Notes: a model not told the origin generated them from the sequence alone. 64,000 bases of DNA from Pseudonocardia sp. CNS-004 (GCA_001942185.1 MKJV01000156.1:62001-126000); one strand, 5' to 3'. Positions 28,334 through 36,774 are shown, numbered from the stretch's first letter. Numbers and translations are program-made.

Positions 28334-29332
28334 CTACAGGGTTGCGGCCTGCTCGCGCAGGTGGCGGTGCATGCCGTCGAACGCGGCGGCAGTGGGCAGG
28401 AGCGACTTCTCGATCTTGGTGACCGCGCTGTAGTTCGTGTCGCAGACGTTGGCCAGCGGCGACCGGCTCACCTGCGTGAGCAGCTGGTAGGCGTCGAGCC
28501 GGTCGAGCCCGTACAGCTCACCGAGCCAGGCGATCATGCCGATCTGGCTGGCGCGCCACGCGTCCTCCAGCGGTCGGGCCGACCCCACCACGGCGTAGTG
28601 GTCGTCGTGCTCCAGCCGCGGCCAGGCCGGCGCGTGCCCCTTGATCAGCTCCACGATCAGCGTGACGTCCATGGCGCCCTCGACCGCGGTGCCGCAGCTC
28701 TCGCCCTCACCCTGCCGGTAGTGCCCGTCCCCGACGGAGAACAGCGCGCCCTCGACGTTCACCCCCAGGTAGCAGGTGGTGCCCGCACGCATCTCCGGGG
28801 TGTCCATGTTGCCGCCGAACGTGTCGGGCACGAGGCTCGACCGGACCTCCCGGCCCGGTGGCGCCACCCCCACCGTGCCCAGCATCGGCGCGATCGGCAG
28901 ATCCAGCGACAGGGTGCTGCGCTGCGCCTCGAACCGGACGACACCCCGCGCGCGGTCCAGCTCGTAGATCCACGTCTGCTCCGGGAGCGGGTCGTTGAGC
29001 AGGGCGGTGCGGTCGGTGCCGGTGAGCGCACCGAAGAACGGGATCGTCGTCGACGCCGCCCAGTCGCGCGCCGGGGTGAGGTCGACGATGTGCAGCGCCA
29101 GCGTGTCGCCGGGCTCGGCTCCCTCGACGTGGAACGGCCCGGTCTGCGGGTTCACCTCCGCCATGTTCAGCACCTGCGACGGCCGGTCGGTGGTGCGCTG
29201 CAGCCGCCCGGAGAACGCGTCCTCCGTCCACAGCTTCAGCGCGGTGCCGGGCGCGATGCGGTGGGTCGGCGCCACGCCGCCGAACGTCCATGCGTACTGC
29301 TCGGGGCGCGGGCGGAACTCGATGACCTCCAC
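28334..29332 (-). CDS. Acetamidase/formamidase family protein
   Basis: This protein matches the FmdA/AmdA family across its length: NPQTGPFHVEGAEPGDTLALHI, AASTTIPFFGAL, FGGNMDTPEMRAGTTCYLGV, ALFSVGDGHYRQGEGE and the terminal PLANVCDTNYSAVTKI. These zinc or iron enzymes release ammonia from short-chain amides. From GTG 29332 it has 332 residues; ATGs up to 29398 are in frame but run towards a repeat element, so the shorter start is preferred despite a weak ribosome site. It is the first gene of a probable operon with the SDR and epoxide hydrolase genes. Confidence 0.88.
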   Translation of the reverse strand: MEVIEFRPRPEQYAWTFGGVAPTHRIAPGTALKLWTEDAFSGRLQRTTDRPSQVLNMAEVNPQTGPFHVEGAEPGDTLALHIVDLTPARDWAASTTIPFFGALTGTDRTALLNDPLPEQTWIYELDRARGVVRFEAQRSTLSLDLPIAPMLGTVGVAPPGREVRSSLVPDTFGGNMDTPEMRAGTTCYLGVNVEGALFSVGDGHYRQGEGESCGTAVEGAMDVTLIVELIKGHAPAWPRLEHDDHYAVVGSARPLEDAWRASQIGMIAWLGELYGLDRLDAYQLLTQVSRSPLANVCDTNYSAVTKIEKSLLPTAAAFDGMHRHLREQAATL

Positions 29333-29417
29333 CCGGCTGATCGTCGGCCCCTGGAGGGATGGGCGCAAGCCCCATGGAGCCGACATGATCATGTGAATGC
29401 CGGCGGGCGCCGGGCAT

Positions 29418-29479
29418 GATCGTTGCGAGATCGCGTTCAGCGCCCCGGACGGGGCGATCCGCTGCACCTCGGACCGATC
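29418..29479. repeat. Eighth copy of the 62-bp GATC-ended palindromic repeat
   Basis: This isolated copy is in the opposite orientation and again exactly 62 bp. Its reverse complement starts GATCGGTCCGAGG and ends CTCGCAACGATC with CGCCCCGTCCGGGGCGCTGA in the middle. It lies upstream of the acetamidase gene, about 22 kb from the other seven copies, so the family is dispersed. Confidence 0.7.
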
Positions 29480-29528
29480 ATGCGGGTCCAGACCTGGCTT
29501 CGTGAAGTGGCTGCCGGGGTTGGCGCGG

Positions 29529-29717
29529 TCAGTCGGACTTGCGGCGGAGGTCCCGGAGCTGCTGCTTGACCTTCTCGACGTCCCACCGGGCGTGGCCGCC
29601 GGGCGACTCCAGCTCGGGCACGAGCACGCCGAGCGTGCGATAGCGCTGCAATGTCCTTGGGTGCAACCCCAGCGCACGCGCCAGCTCACCGGTGGTGACG
29701 AGGCGCGGTGTCGTCAT
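29529..29717 (-). CDS. Small MerR-type DNA-binding protein, BldC-like
   Basis: This 62-residue protein is a single winged-helix MerR DNA-binding domain with nothing after it: LVTTGELARALGLHPRTLQRYRTLG, then SPGGHARWDVEKV. The architecture equals that of BldC, the small actinobacterial developmental regulator that has no effector domain and binds head-to-tail on direct repeats. It could also be an excisionase-type protein, but no integrase or phage gene is near. Its promoter region holds about 10-bp-spaced direct repeats that look like such an operator. It is transcribed divergently from the 96-residue protein at 29846. Confidence 0.8.
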   Translation of the reverse strand: MTTPRLVTTGELARALGLHPRTLQRYRTLGVLVPELESPGGHARWDVEKVKQQLRDLRRKSD

Positions 29718-29776
29718 AGTTCGACCATATGCGCTGGTAGTCGCGGCTGTAGCTGCTCAGTCGTGGCTACCATGAA

Positions 29777-29826
29777 TCACTCAGTATCACTCGTATCTAC
29801 TCGTGTTTGTCGCGTTTACTCGTGGT
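29777..29826. promoter_or_regulatory. Direct-repeat operator in the BldC-like gene promoter
   Basis: The pentamer CACTC or TACTC followed by (A/G) recurs at 29778, 29788, 29798 and 29817, spacings of 10, 10 and 19 bp, so on one face of the helix. The stretch is A/T-rich against the local background. BldC-type proteins bind such helically phased direct repeats cooperatively. It lies between the divergent starts at 29717 and 29846, so it could control both. Confidence 0.6.
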
Positions 29827-29845
29827 TGCGACTACTGTTGGGCGC

Positions 29846-30136
29846 ATGGCGTTCTGGATGACGGCACTCCCGGGAGGCGGGTTCGCGATGGGCGAGGCCC
29901 CGGACGAGGCAGCGGCGCGGGCGATGATCGAGTCCCAGCAGCGGGGGTCGGTGACGTTCCACGAACGCACCGGCAGGTACCGCTGGACGGTCGTGCCGGA
30001 CCACGGGAAGACCGCGCACGGCTGGGCCGACACCCGCGACGAGGCCTGGTGGTTCGTGTGGGAGGCGCTCCACCGGCCCTACCGCGGCACCCGGCGCGTG
30101 CGACCCCGCGGTCTCTGGCAGCGCCCACCGGACTGA
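29846..30136 (+). CDS. Hypothetical 96-residue protein divergent from the BldC-like gene
   Basis: I do not recognise the family. It starts MAFWMTALPGGGFAMGEAPD and has no signal or membrane segment. It is rich in Trp and Arg (GRYRWTVVPDHGKTAHGW, DEAWWFVWEALHRPYRG). Coding is supported by the ATG right after the regulatory repeats, by codon use and by the divergent pairing. A function in the same regulon as the small MerR protein is possible. The evidence is moderate. Confidence 0.55.
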   Translation: MAFWMTALPGGGFAMGEAPDEAAARAMIESQQRGSVTFHERTGRYRWTVVPDHGKTAHGWADTRDEAWWFVWEALHRPYRGTRRVRPRGLWQRPPD

Positions 30137-30628
30137 GCTCGGCTGCGGTGCTGTCGGTCTGGGTGAGAGTCCGCACTCGGGGGGTTCTCCGTGCGCTCGC
30201 TGCCGGGTGGGCCGGGTTCGGGTCGCAGGCGCGCCCGTGCGTGATCGTCAGGATCGGGACAGGAGCTGCACCGGGAGCGTGACAGATCGGCGCTCGTCGC
30301 GATGATCAGAAGCTTTCGCCTGGCCGGCGTTGGTGATCAAGGGCAGATGGCGGCGATCGAAGATCGTTCGACCGCCGTCTGCCCTTGATCGGCGAGGTTC
30401 GGGGCGGCGGCCCGGACGCGGCAGCGGGCCTCGGCCGCACACGCTGCGATGATCGGGGTGAGCAGCACCTCGTTGATGCCGCGCCCGCACCGGTGCGTGA
30501 CCGGCCCGAGCCGCACATCGCTGCTGCCGCAGCGACCGTGGAGTGCTGCTCGGCGTTCTTCCGGTCCCTGCCCTGTCAGCTCTGGGGCGCTGAACCGTCC
30601 AGCCTCGATGAGGTGTTCGGCTGATCGG
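30137..30628. other. Intergenic region with an inverted repeat
   Basis: About 490 bases with no convincing gene lie between the 96-residue protein and the end of the IclR gene. The only clear structure is the GATC-ended inverted repeat at 30334-30389. Confidence 0.5.
30334..30389. terminator. GATC-ended inverted repeat, possible terminator
   Basis: GATCAAGGGCAGATGGCGG pairs with CCGCCGTCTGCCCTTGATC with one mismatch, around a loop that itself contains GATCGAAGATC. Both ends are GATC. It lies about 240 bp beyond the end of the IclR gene and could be a terminator or a small GATC-ended element like those at 34 and 6288. Confidence 0.55.
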
Positions 30629-31381
30629 TCACCGGCGGCGCGGCTCCGGGGCGCCGAGGACGCGGGAGATGCCGCGTGCCGCCGCCCGCACCGCCGGGAC
30701 GTAGGCGCGGGCGTCGGAGGTCTCGGCCGGCACCACCACCGACAACGCCGCCACGACGTCACCGCGGGGGCCGTGCACCGGCGCGGCGACGGAGAGGGCG
30801 ATGAGCTCGATCTGGCCATCGCTCACGGCCACGCCGGTGCGCCGTACCTCGGCGAGTGCTCTGCGCAGCTCGTCGGGGTCGCTGATCGTCCTGGACGTGT
30901 ACCGCCGCAGGGGCGAGGCGAGCACCTGTTCCTGCAGCTCCGGGGCGGCGTGCGCGAGCAGCACGAGGCCGACACCGGTGGCGTGCAGCGGCATCCGGCC
31001 TCCGACCCGCGTGAGGACGTTGACGGCGCCGCGGCCGGAGATCCGCTCGACGAACACGACCTCGGTGCCGTCGAGGACGGCGAGCTGGACGTTCTGGCGG
31101 GTGACCTCGTAGAGGTCCTCGAGGAACGGCATGGCCGATTCGCGCAGCCCCAGCCCGCGCGGCGCGAGCGCGCCCACCTCCCACAGGCGCAGCCCGATCC
31201 GGTAGCGGCCGTCGGTGCCCCGTTCGAGTGCTCCCCATTCGGCGAGCTCGCCGACGAGCCGGTGTGCGGTGGAGAGCGGCAGGTCCGCCCGCCGGGAGAC
31301 CTCGGTCAGCGCGAGCTCGGGGCGCTCGGCGCTGAACGCCGCGAGCACCCGTAGCACGCGTCCGGTCACGGTCTCGGCCAT
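30629..31381 (-). CDS. IclR-family transcriptional regulator of pcaHG (inferred)
   Basis: The 250-residue protein has an IclR winged helix (VLRVLAAFSAERPELALTEVSRRADLPLSTAHRLVGEL) and the IclR effector domain (VQLAVLDGTEVVFVERISG, LHATGVGLVLLAHA, VSDGQIELIALSVAAPVHG). PcaR/PcaU members of this family activate or repress protocatechuate genes. It is divergent from pcaHG with a 117-bp gap, the usual arrangement for a local regulator. ATG 31381 is chosen; GTG 31408 in frame adds nine residues. That it controls pcaHG is inferred from position. Confidence 0.9.
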   Translation of the reverse strand: MAETVTGRVLRVLAAFSAERPELALTEVSRRADLPLSTAHRLVGELAEWGALERGTDGRYRIGLRLWEVGALAPRGLGLRESAMPFLEDLYEVTRQNVQLAVLDGTEVVFVERISGRGAVNVLTRVGGRMPLHATGVGLVLLAHAAPELQEQVLASPLRRYTSRTISDPDELRRALAEVRRTGVAVSDGQIELIALSVAAPVHGPRGDVVAALSVVVPAETSDARAYVPAVRAAARGISRVLGAPEPRRR

Positions 31382-31498
31382 CGCCCGAGTCTGCCGTGTC
31401 TCTTCCACTGGCCGGAAGGCGCGTCGAAGAGGTGGCCGGTGTGCGTCAGGCTTCCCGGGCCGACACCGAACCGGCCCACCTCACCGAGGAGGAACCCG

Positions 31499-32227
31499 AT
31501 GACGCTCCGCCCACCCGGCCGGGTACCGGCCGCCCCCGCCGGGCACGCACCCGCCGCTGGACTTCGCCGGCTACAAGAGCACGTCGCTGCGCGCGCCGTC
31601 GCAGGCGCCCATCGTGCTGCGCAACCGGCTCACCGAGGTCACCGGCCCGCTGCTGACCGCGGGGCACAACGACCTGATCGGCCCGAGCGACCACGACCTC
31701 ACCACGCAGCACGCCGGAGAGCCGATCGGCCAGCGGATCATCGTGTTCGGGCGGGTGCTGGACAGCGACGGCCGGGCCGTACCCGACACGCTCGTCGAGG
31801 TGTGGCAGGCGAACGCGTCCGGCCGCTACCCGCACAAGAACGACAACTGGGCAGGTGCGCTCGACCCGAACTTCACCGGCGGCGGGCGAGTGCTCAGCAA
31901 CTCCAAGGGCGAGTACTCGTTCACCACGATCAAGCCCGGCGCCTACCCGTGGGGCAACCACCCCAACGCGTGCGCCCGGCGCACATCCACTTCTCGCTGT
32001 TCGGGAGGGCGTTCACCCAGCGCCTCGTCACGCAGATGTACTTCCCGGACGACCCCCTCTTCGGCCAGGACCCGATCTTCAACTCGGTGCCCGACCCGAA
32101 GGCCCGCGAGCGCATGATCTCCACGTTCGACCTCGAGGCCACCCGGCCGGACTGGGCGCTCGCCTACCGCTGGGACATCGTGCTGCGCGGCCGTGAGCAG
32201 ACCCCGTTCGAGGAGCCCCATGAGTGA
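31499..32227 (+). CDS. pcaH: Protocatechuate 3,4-dioxygenase beta subunit (two frame breaks)
   Basis: The ATG follows an excellent AGGAGG seven bases upstream. The body matches PcaH: YRPPPPGTHPPLDFAGYKST, LIGPSDHDLTTQH, GRYPHKNDNWAGALDPNF and GAYPWGNHPNAWRPAHIHFS. The iron ligands are Tyr in GRYPH, Tyr in AYPW and the two His of HIH. With PcaG it forms the Fe(III) enzyme that opens the protocatechuate ring to beta-carboxy-cis,cis-muconate. The frame breaks between 31505 and 31525 (one extra base or two missing) and near 31980 (one G missing). The predicted length is about 242 residues, normal for PcaH. It overlaps pcaG by 8 bp. Confidence 0.9.
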   Translation: MTLRPPGRVPAAPAGHAPAAGLRRLQEHVAARAVAGAHRAAQPAHRGHRPAADRGAQRPDRPERPRPHHAARRRADRPADHRVRAGAGQRRPGRTRHARRGVAGERVRPLPAQERQLGRCARPELHRRRASAQQLQGRVLVHHDQARRLPVGQPPQRVRPAHIHFSLFGRAFTQRLVTQMYFPDDPLFGQDPIFNSVPDPKARERMISTFDLEATRPDWALAYRWDIVLRGREQTPFEEPHE

Positions 32228-32767
32228 CCTGGTGACCCCGTCGCAGACCGTCGGGCCGTTCCTGTCCCTCGGGTTGACCTGGACCGACGGCCACCTCGTC
32301 GTCCCCGAGGCAGCCCGGGTGCCATCCGGATCGCCGGGAGGATGTTCGACGGCGCAGGTGCCCCCGTCCCCGACGGCGTGGTCGAGACCTGGCAGGCCGA
32401 CGCGGACGGCCGCTTCGACCATCCCGACGACCCGCGCGGGGCCTCCGGGTCCGGCTTCGGCGGGTTCGGACGCTGCCCGACCGACGAGGAGGGCCGTTTC
32501 CGGATCGTCACCGTGAAGCCGGGCGCGCTCGGCGACGGGCAGGCGCCGCACATCGACGTCACGGTGCTCGCCCGCGGCCTGCTGCTGCACCTCACGACCC
32601 GCATCTACTTCCCCGACGAGACCGAGGCGAACGCCGCCGACCCGCTCCTGTCGTCCCTGCCGCCCGAGCGCGCGGCCACCCTGGTCGCGGAGGCGGCGGG
32701 CGATGGCGAGTACCGCTTCGACATCCGCCTGCAGGGCGAGGGAGAGACCGTCTTCCTGCAGGTCTGA
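32220..32767 (+). CDS. pcaG: Protocatechuate 3,4-dioxygenase alpha subunit (frame broken once)
   Basis: The protein begins MSDLVTPSQTVGPFLSLGL, typical of PcaG, and continues with AGRMFDGAGAPVPDGVVETWQAD, FGGFGRCPTDEEGRF and APHIDVTVLARGLLLHLTTRIYFPDE. A missing G near 32325 breaks the frame after EAARG; repair gives 182 residues. PcaG lacks the iron ligands of PcaH and completes the (alpha beta Fe) protomer. The ATG overlaps the pcaH stop, so translation is coupled. The remaining beta-ketoadipate genes (pcaB, pcaC/L, pcaIJ) are not in this window. Confidence 0.9.
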
Positions 32768-32769
32768 TC

Positions 32770-32822
32770 CCGACGAGCGGCGCGTTCGTCGGATAGGTTC
32801 CGACGAACGTGCCGCTCGTCGG
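32770..32822. terminator. Large hairpin after pcaG
   Basis: CCGACGAGCGGCGCGTTCGT and its complement form 24-bp arms with one mismatch around a five-base loop, two bases past the pcaG stop. It is a strong terminator-type structure. Confidence 0.75.
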
Positions 32823-32858
32823 AACCGGGATCGGGGAGTCGTGTGCACCCGGACCGCG

Positions 32859-33030
32859 ACACGCGTGCACTCACGCCGCGACTCGCATGCATTCACGCCG
32901 CGACTCGCGTGCATTCATGGCGCGACTCGCGTGCATTCATGGCGCGACTCGCGGAGTAGGGGGTGCCCCCCCGTCCGCGAGTCGCGCTCTCAGTGCGTGT
33001 GAGTCGCGCTGTCCGTGCGTGTGAGTCGCG
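32859..33030. repeat. Symmetric element of 22-bp units around a central hairpin (copy 1)
   Basis: Four head-to-tail 22-bp units run from 32859 to 32946 (pattern ACTCGCGTGCATTCATGGCGCG). A central hairpin at 32943-32986 has arms CGCGACTCGCGGA and TCCGCGAGTCGCG around a G-run/C-run. Two units in inverted orientation follow at 32987-33008 and 33009-33030. It fills the gap between the convergent pcaG and response-regulator genes. A second element of the same plan is at 37923-38049. Confidence 0.8.
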
Positions 33031-33034
33031 GTGG

Positions 33035-33645
33035 TCAGAGCCAGCCGTTCTCCTCCGCCGTCCGGGCGGCCTCGGCGCGGTTGGCCGCACCCGTTTTGCC
33101 GATCACCGCGGACAGGTGGTTGCGGACCGTGCCGCTCGACAGGTGCACCGTGCGGGCGATCTCGGCCACGCTCGCACCGTCCTTCGCCGCGCGGAGCACG
33201 TCGCGTTCCCGCTCGGTGAAGGGGCTCACGCCGCGAGCGAGCGACTCCGCGGCCAGGCCCGGGTCGACCACCCGCAGCCCGGCGTGCACCTTGCGGATCG
33301 TCTCCACCAGCTGTTCGGGCGGGGAGTCCTTCACGACGAAGCCGGCAGCGCCCGCCGCCATGGCACGCGCGAAGTAGCCCGGCCTGCCGAACGTCGTGCA
33401 CATGACGATGCGGCAGGACGGAGCGCGGCGTGCAGCCGCGCGGCCGCGGTGAGGCCGTCGGTGCCGGGCATCTGCACGTCCAGGAGCGCGACGTCGGGCA
33501 CGGTGCGGCGGGCGGCCTCGACGACCTCGTCGCCGTCACCGACCGAGGCGACCACCTCGACGTCCGGCTCGAGGTCGAGCATGGCGGCCAGCGCGCCGCG
33601 GACCAGCGCCTGGTCGTCTGCCAGCAGGACCCGGATCATCCTCAT
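33035..33645 (-). CDS. NarL/LuxR-type response regulator (frame broken once)
   Basis: The receiver domain has the acidic pair DDQ, phospho-acceptor Asp in ALLDVQMPGTDG and the conserved Lys in FVVKDSP. The C-terminal LuxR helix-turn-helix is FTERERDVLRAAKDGASVAEIARTVHLSSGTVRNHLSAVIGK. A missing C near 33413 splits the two; repaired length is about 203 residues. The start ATG 33645 overlaps the kinase stop (ATGA), so the pair is translationally coupled. Target genes are unknown. Confidence 0.92.
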
Positions 33646-34724
33646 GCCTCCGCGTAGAGGCGGAAACCCTTGCCGGGCAACGGTTGCGCGGTCAGTCGGC
33701 CGCCCACGGCGGCCATCCGCTCGGTGAGCCCGGCGAGCCCGTTGCCGGTGGCGACGTCGGGGGCGGGCCTGCCGTCGTCGCAGATCTCCAGGCTGCGCGG
33801 GCCCAACCGCACCTCGCAGCGGGTGGCGCCGCTGTGCCGGATCACGTTGGTGACGCCCTCGCGCAGCACGTAGGCGAACGGCTCGCGCAGATCCTCCGCG
33901 ACCTCGTCGACGGCCTGCGGGAGTACCGCGGCGATGTCCGCGGCCCGCAGCGCCTCGTGGACGCCCGCGAGCTCGGCGGCCAGCGACGGCTGCCGGTAGC
34001 CGGCCACGGTGGTGCGGATCTCCGTGAGCGCCTGCCGGGACAACCGCTCGGCGTCGCGCACCTCGGTGAGCGCTCGCGCCGGCTCGGCCCCGCTCTCCAG
34101 GATGCGGCGGGCGAGCCCGGTCTTCACGGTGATCGTGGTGAGGCTGTGCCCGAGCACGTCGTGCAGGTCCCGTGCCACCCGGGCCCGTTCGTCGGCCACG
34201 GCCAGTTCGCGGATCCGGTCGTGCGCGGCGCGGAGCTGGTTGACCGCGCGGATGAGCTGGGTGACCGTCACCATGCCGGCCGTGAGCATGAGCAGCACGA
34301 ACGTGTCGCTCCAGTCGATCGCGCCGTCCACCGCCCAGGTCGTGGTCATCACGGCGGCGGCGGTGAGCAGGCCGAGGAGCGCGCCCCATCGCAGCGGCAG
34401 CAGGATGATCCCGGCGGCCACGGCGTAGGCCAGCATCGTGAGCTCGCTCGGATCGCCGGTGACCAGCGCGAGCACCGATCCGCCGAGAAACAGCCAGCCG
34501 ATGAGCAGCACGCGGGTGTGGGGCCGGTGCAGCGGGCCGAAGTACAACGTGAGCAGGTAGCTCGACGCGTACGTCACGGCGACGGCGACCAGTGCGACCC
34601 CGGACCCGCCCCACTCCTCGATGACGCTGTGCACGAGCGACGCCAGGAATGCCGCCGAGGCGATCACGGTCCGCAGCCGGACCCGCCGGGTGGCGCGGGG
34701 TCCTCGGGTTGCCAGCGCGGCCAT
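33642..34724 (-). CDS. NarL-family sensor histidine kinase
   Basis: An N-terminal region with about five membrane segments (TVIASAAFLASLVHSVI, ALVAVAVTYASSYLLTLYF, VLLIGWLFLGGSVLALV and following) leads to a HisKA_3 dimerisation domain with the phospho-acceptor in ARVARDLHDVLGHSLTTI, then a HATPase domain with LREGVTNVIRHSGA and GNGLAGLTERMAAVGG. This is the DesK-like layout. A GTG at 34756 with a sensible upstream sequence (DLREWPRWQPEDP) would join this frame if one base were missing near 34690, so the true start may be there. It probably senses envelope or membrane stress. Confidence 0.9.
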   Translation of the reverse strand: MAALATRGPRATRRVRLRTVIASAAFLASLVHSVIEEWGGSGVALVAVAVTYASSYLLTLYFGPLHRPHTRVLLIGWLFLGGSVLALVTGDPSELTMLAYAVAAGIILLPLRWGALLGLLTAAAVMTTTWAVDGAIDWSDTFVLLMLTAGMVTVTQLIRAVNQLRAAHDRIRELAVADERARVARDLHDVLGHSLTTITVKTGLARRILESGAEPARALTEVRDAERLSRQALTEIRTTVAGYRQPSLAAELAGVHEALRAADIAAVLPQAVDEVAEDLREPFAYVLREGVTNVIRHSGATRCEVRLGPRSLEICDDGRPAPDVATGNGLAGLTERMAAVGGRLTAQPLPGKGFRLYAEA

Positions 34725-34766
34725 TCCCGGAGGTCGACGCCCGGTGCGGCACTCACGCAGGCGACC

Positions 34767-35411
34767 TTACGTCCGTGCCGCGCGGTGGCGCCTCACCGTG
34801 GCGAACGTCCACAGCACCAGCAGCCCCATCGCGGCGAACCGCAGCAGCTGCGACAGCCCCGCCGCGGTGTCGACCGGCAGCGTGTAGGCCACCACCACGC
34901 GGACCACCGCCTCGACCAGCATCCCCGCCCCCCAGACCGCGGTCAGCGTCCGGAACAGGCGCCGGAACTCCGGCGAGCCGAGCCACAGCCGGTCGAACCT
35001 CTCGCGCTCCGCAGGCTGGAACCTCGCCGCGGCGTGCCAGACCATGGGCCGGCCGTACGCGCAGGTCGCGAGGAAGATCAGGCCCGCGATCGCGGTGCTG
35101 AACGACTCCTTCGCCACCAGGAAGCGGGCATCCCCCGTGAGGAGCGCGAAGCCCAACCCCACCCCGAACTCGGCGAGCATGAACGCGGCGAACCCGTCGA
35201 AGCGGCGGGTGCGCAGCCACACGTACAGGATCCGCAGACCCGCGGTCACCGTGCCGCCGAGCAGCGCGACGTACGGCGAGGCGCCCATGGCTCGGAGCCC
35301 GTAGTAGGCCACGAGGCTCAGCCCGACGTCCCAGAACAGCCCGAGGAACATCGACCACCGAGGTGCGGCCTGCTCGACGGTGGCGGGAGTGCGGTGCGTC
35401 GTGCGATCCAT
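34767..35411 (-). CDS. VC0807-like integral membrane protein
   Basis: The 214-residue protein has about six hydrophobic segments, including SMFLGLFWDVGLSLVAYYGL, ALLGGTVTAGLRILYVWL, FAAFMLAEFGVGLGFALL and SQLLRFAAMGLLVLWTFATV. It resembles the VC0807/DUF3159-type membrane proteins with no defined function. The C-terminus is basic and cytoplasmic. It lies just upstream of the histidine kinase on the same strand with a gap of about 40 bp, and could be part of that operon. The start ATG 35411 is the only good one. Confidence 0.7.
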   Translation of the reverse strand: MDRTTHRTPATVEQAAPRWSMFLGLFWDVGLSLVAYYGLRAMGASPYVALLGGTVTAGLRILYVWLRTRRFDGFAAFMLAEFGVGLGFALLTGDARFLVAKESFSTAIAGLIFLATCAYGRPMVWHAAARFQPAERERFDRLWLGSPEFRRLFRTLTAVWGAGMLVEAVVRVVVAYTLPVDTAAGLSQLLRFAAMGLLVLWTFATVRRHRAART

Positions 35412-35511
35412 GCCCCGAAGGCTGCTGTCCGCGGCGCCCGTGCGACCACGACAACGGTCATGACCTCGGGGTGACATTCGTCAGGGCGGTCGGGCCTGGC
35501 ACGGTGGACAC

Positions 35512-35690
35512 ATGGGACGAACGAGTCTGACCCGGGCGGTTGCGGCATTCCTCGCGGCGGCCGCCCTCCTGCTGACCTCTGCCGGCGCTGCGGTGGCGGC
35601 GGCGATGACGACGACGGCGACGACGCGCCCGGCATCACCCAGCAGCAGGACGGCGACAGCGAAGGGGACGGCGAAGGCGACGACGACTGA
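35512..35690 (+). CDS. Small acidic secreted protein, frame broken once (tentative)
   Basis: ATG 35512 begins a signal peptide, MGRTSLTRAVAAFLAAAAL followed by LLTSAGAAVAAA. After a missing base near 35605 the frame would read DDDDGDDAPGITQQQDGDSEGDGEGDDD and stop at TGA 35690, giving 59 residues. Read unchanged, the frame instead runs into the next gene, which has its own ATG at 35728. The acidic tail suggests cation binding or a surface peptide. The family is not recognised. Confidence 0.5.
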
Positions 35691-35727
35691 CGGGTGCGGC
35701 CGTCCCGCTGCGCCTACTGTCGGGCAC

Positions 35728-36723
35728 ATGACCGCTACCCGGAGCACCGAGGCCTTCGAGCGTGAGCCGGTCGCGCTCACCGAACGGGTCACCGCCGACG
35801 GGTCGTCGGCCTGGCCGGTCGAGGCGGGGAGGTACCGGCTCGTCGTCGCGCGGGCGTGCCCGTGGGCGAACCGCAGCGTGATCGTCCGGCGGCTGCTGGG
35901 GCTGGAGCCGGTGCTGTCGATGGGCATCGCGGGCCCCCTGCACGACGAGCGGAGCTGGCGGTTCCACAACGACACCGGCAACCGCGACCCGGTGCTCGGC
36001 ATCGAGTACCTGCGCGAGGCGTACGAGGCCGCCCACCCGGGGTTCGACGCCGGGGTCACCGTCCCGACCGTGGTGGAGGTCGCCACCGGCAAGGCGGTGA
36101 CCAACAACTTCCAGGCCCTCACGCTCGACCTGTCCACCCAGTGGCGCGCCCTCCACCGCAGCGGCGCCCCCGACCTGTACCCCGAGGCACACCGCGCCGA
36201 GATCGACGAGATCAACGAGGCCGTGTACCACGACGTCAACAACGGCGTCTACAAGTGCGGCTTCGCCATGGGGCAGGGGGCCTACGAGCAGGCCTACGGG
36301 AGGCTTTTCGACCGGCTCGACGCGCTCTCGGCGCGGCTGACCACACGCCGCTACCTGGTCGGGGACACCATCACCGAGGCCGACGTCCGGCTGTGGGTCA
36401 CGCTCGTCCGGTTCGACGCCGTGTACCACGGCCACTTCAAGTGCAACCGGCAGAAGCTCACCGAGATGCCCGTGCTGTGGGCCTACGCACGGGACCTGTT
36501 CCAGACCCCCGGCTTCGGCGACACGATCGACTTCGAGCAGATCAAGCAGCACTACTACGGGGTGCACCTGACCGTGAACCCGACCGGGATCGTCCCGCTC
36601 GGCCCCGATCCCCGCGGCTGGCTCACGGGACACGGCCGCGAGGAGCTCGGCGGCAGGCCCTTCGGCGACGGCACCCCGCCCGCCCCGCCGCCGGAGGGGG
36701 AGCGGGTACCACCGATCGGCTGA
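35728..36723 (+). CDS. Xi-class glutathione transferase-like, glutathionyl-hydroquinone reductase family
   Basis: This 331-residue protein has the reductase signature ARACPWANRSVIVRRLLGLE with the catalytic Cys of CPWA, then WRFHNDTGNRDPVLGIEYLREAY and VPTVVEVATGKAVTNNFQAL. The C-terminal helical domain has NNGVYKCGFAMGQGAYEQAY and VLWAYARDLFQTPGF. Family enzymes reduce glutathionyl-hydroquinones; actinobacteria make mycothiol, so a mycothiol version is likely. Start ATG 35728 is chosen although the same frame is open to 35512. It is useful in detoxifying quinones, consistent with the aromatic catabolic genes nearby. Confidence 0.88.
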   Translation: MTATRSTEAFEREPVALTERVTADGSSAWPVEAGRYRLVVARACPWANRSVIVRRLLGLEPVLSMGIAGPLHDERSWRFHNDTGNRDPVLGIEYLREAYEAAHPGFDAGVTVPTVVEVATGKAVTNNFQALTLDLSTQWRALHRSGAPDLYPEAHRAEIDEINEAVYHDVNNGVYKCGFAMGQGAYEQAYGRLFDRLDALSARLTTRRYLVGDTITEADVRLWVTLVRFDAVYHGHFKCNRQKLTEMPVLWAYARDLFQTPGFGDTIDFEQIKQHYYGVHLTVNPTGIVPLGPDPRGWLTGHGREELGGRPFGDGTPPAPPPEGERVPPIG

Positions 36724-36774
36724 CGTGACCGCGGGCCGGATCGGGCGGGCCGTGCCGCCCGAGGAGGATGGGCC

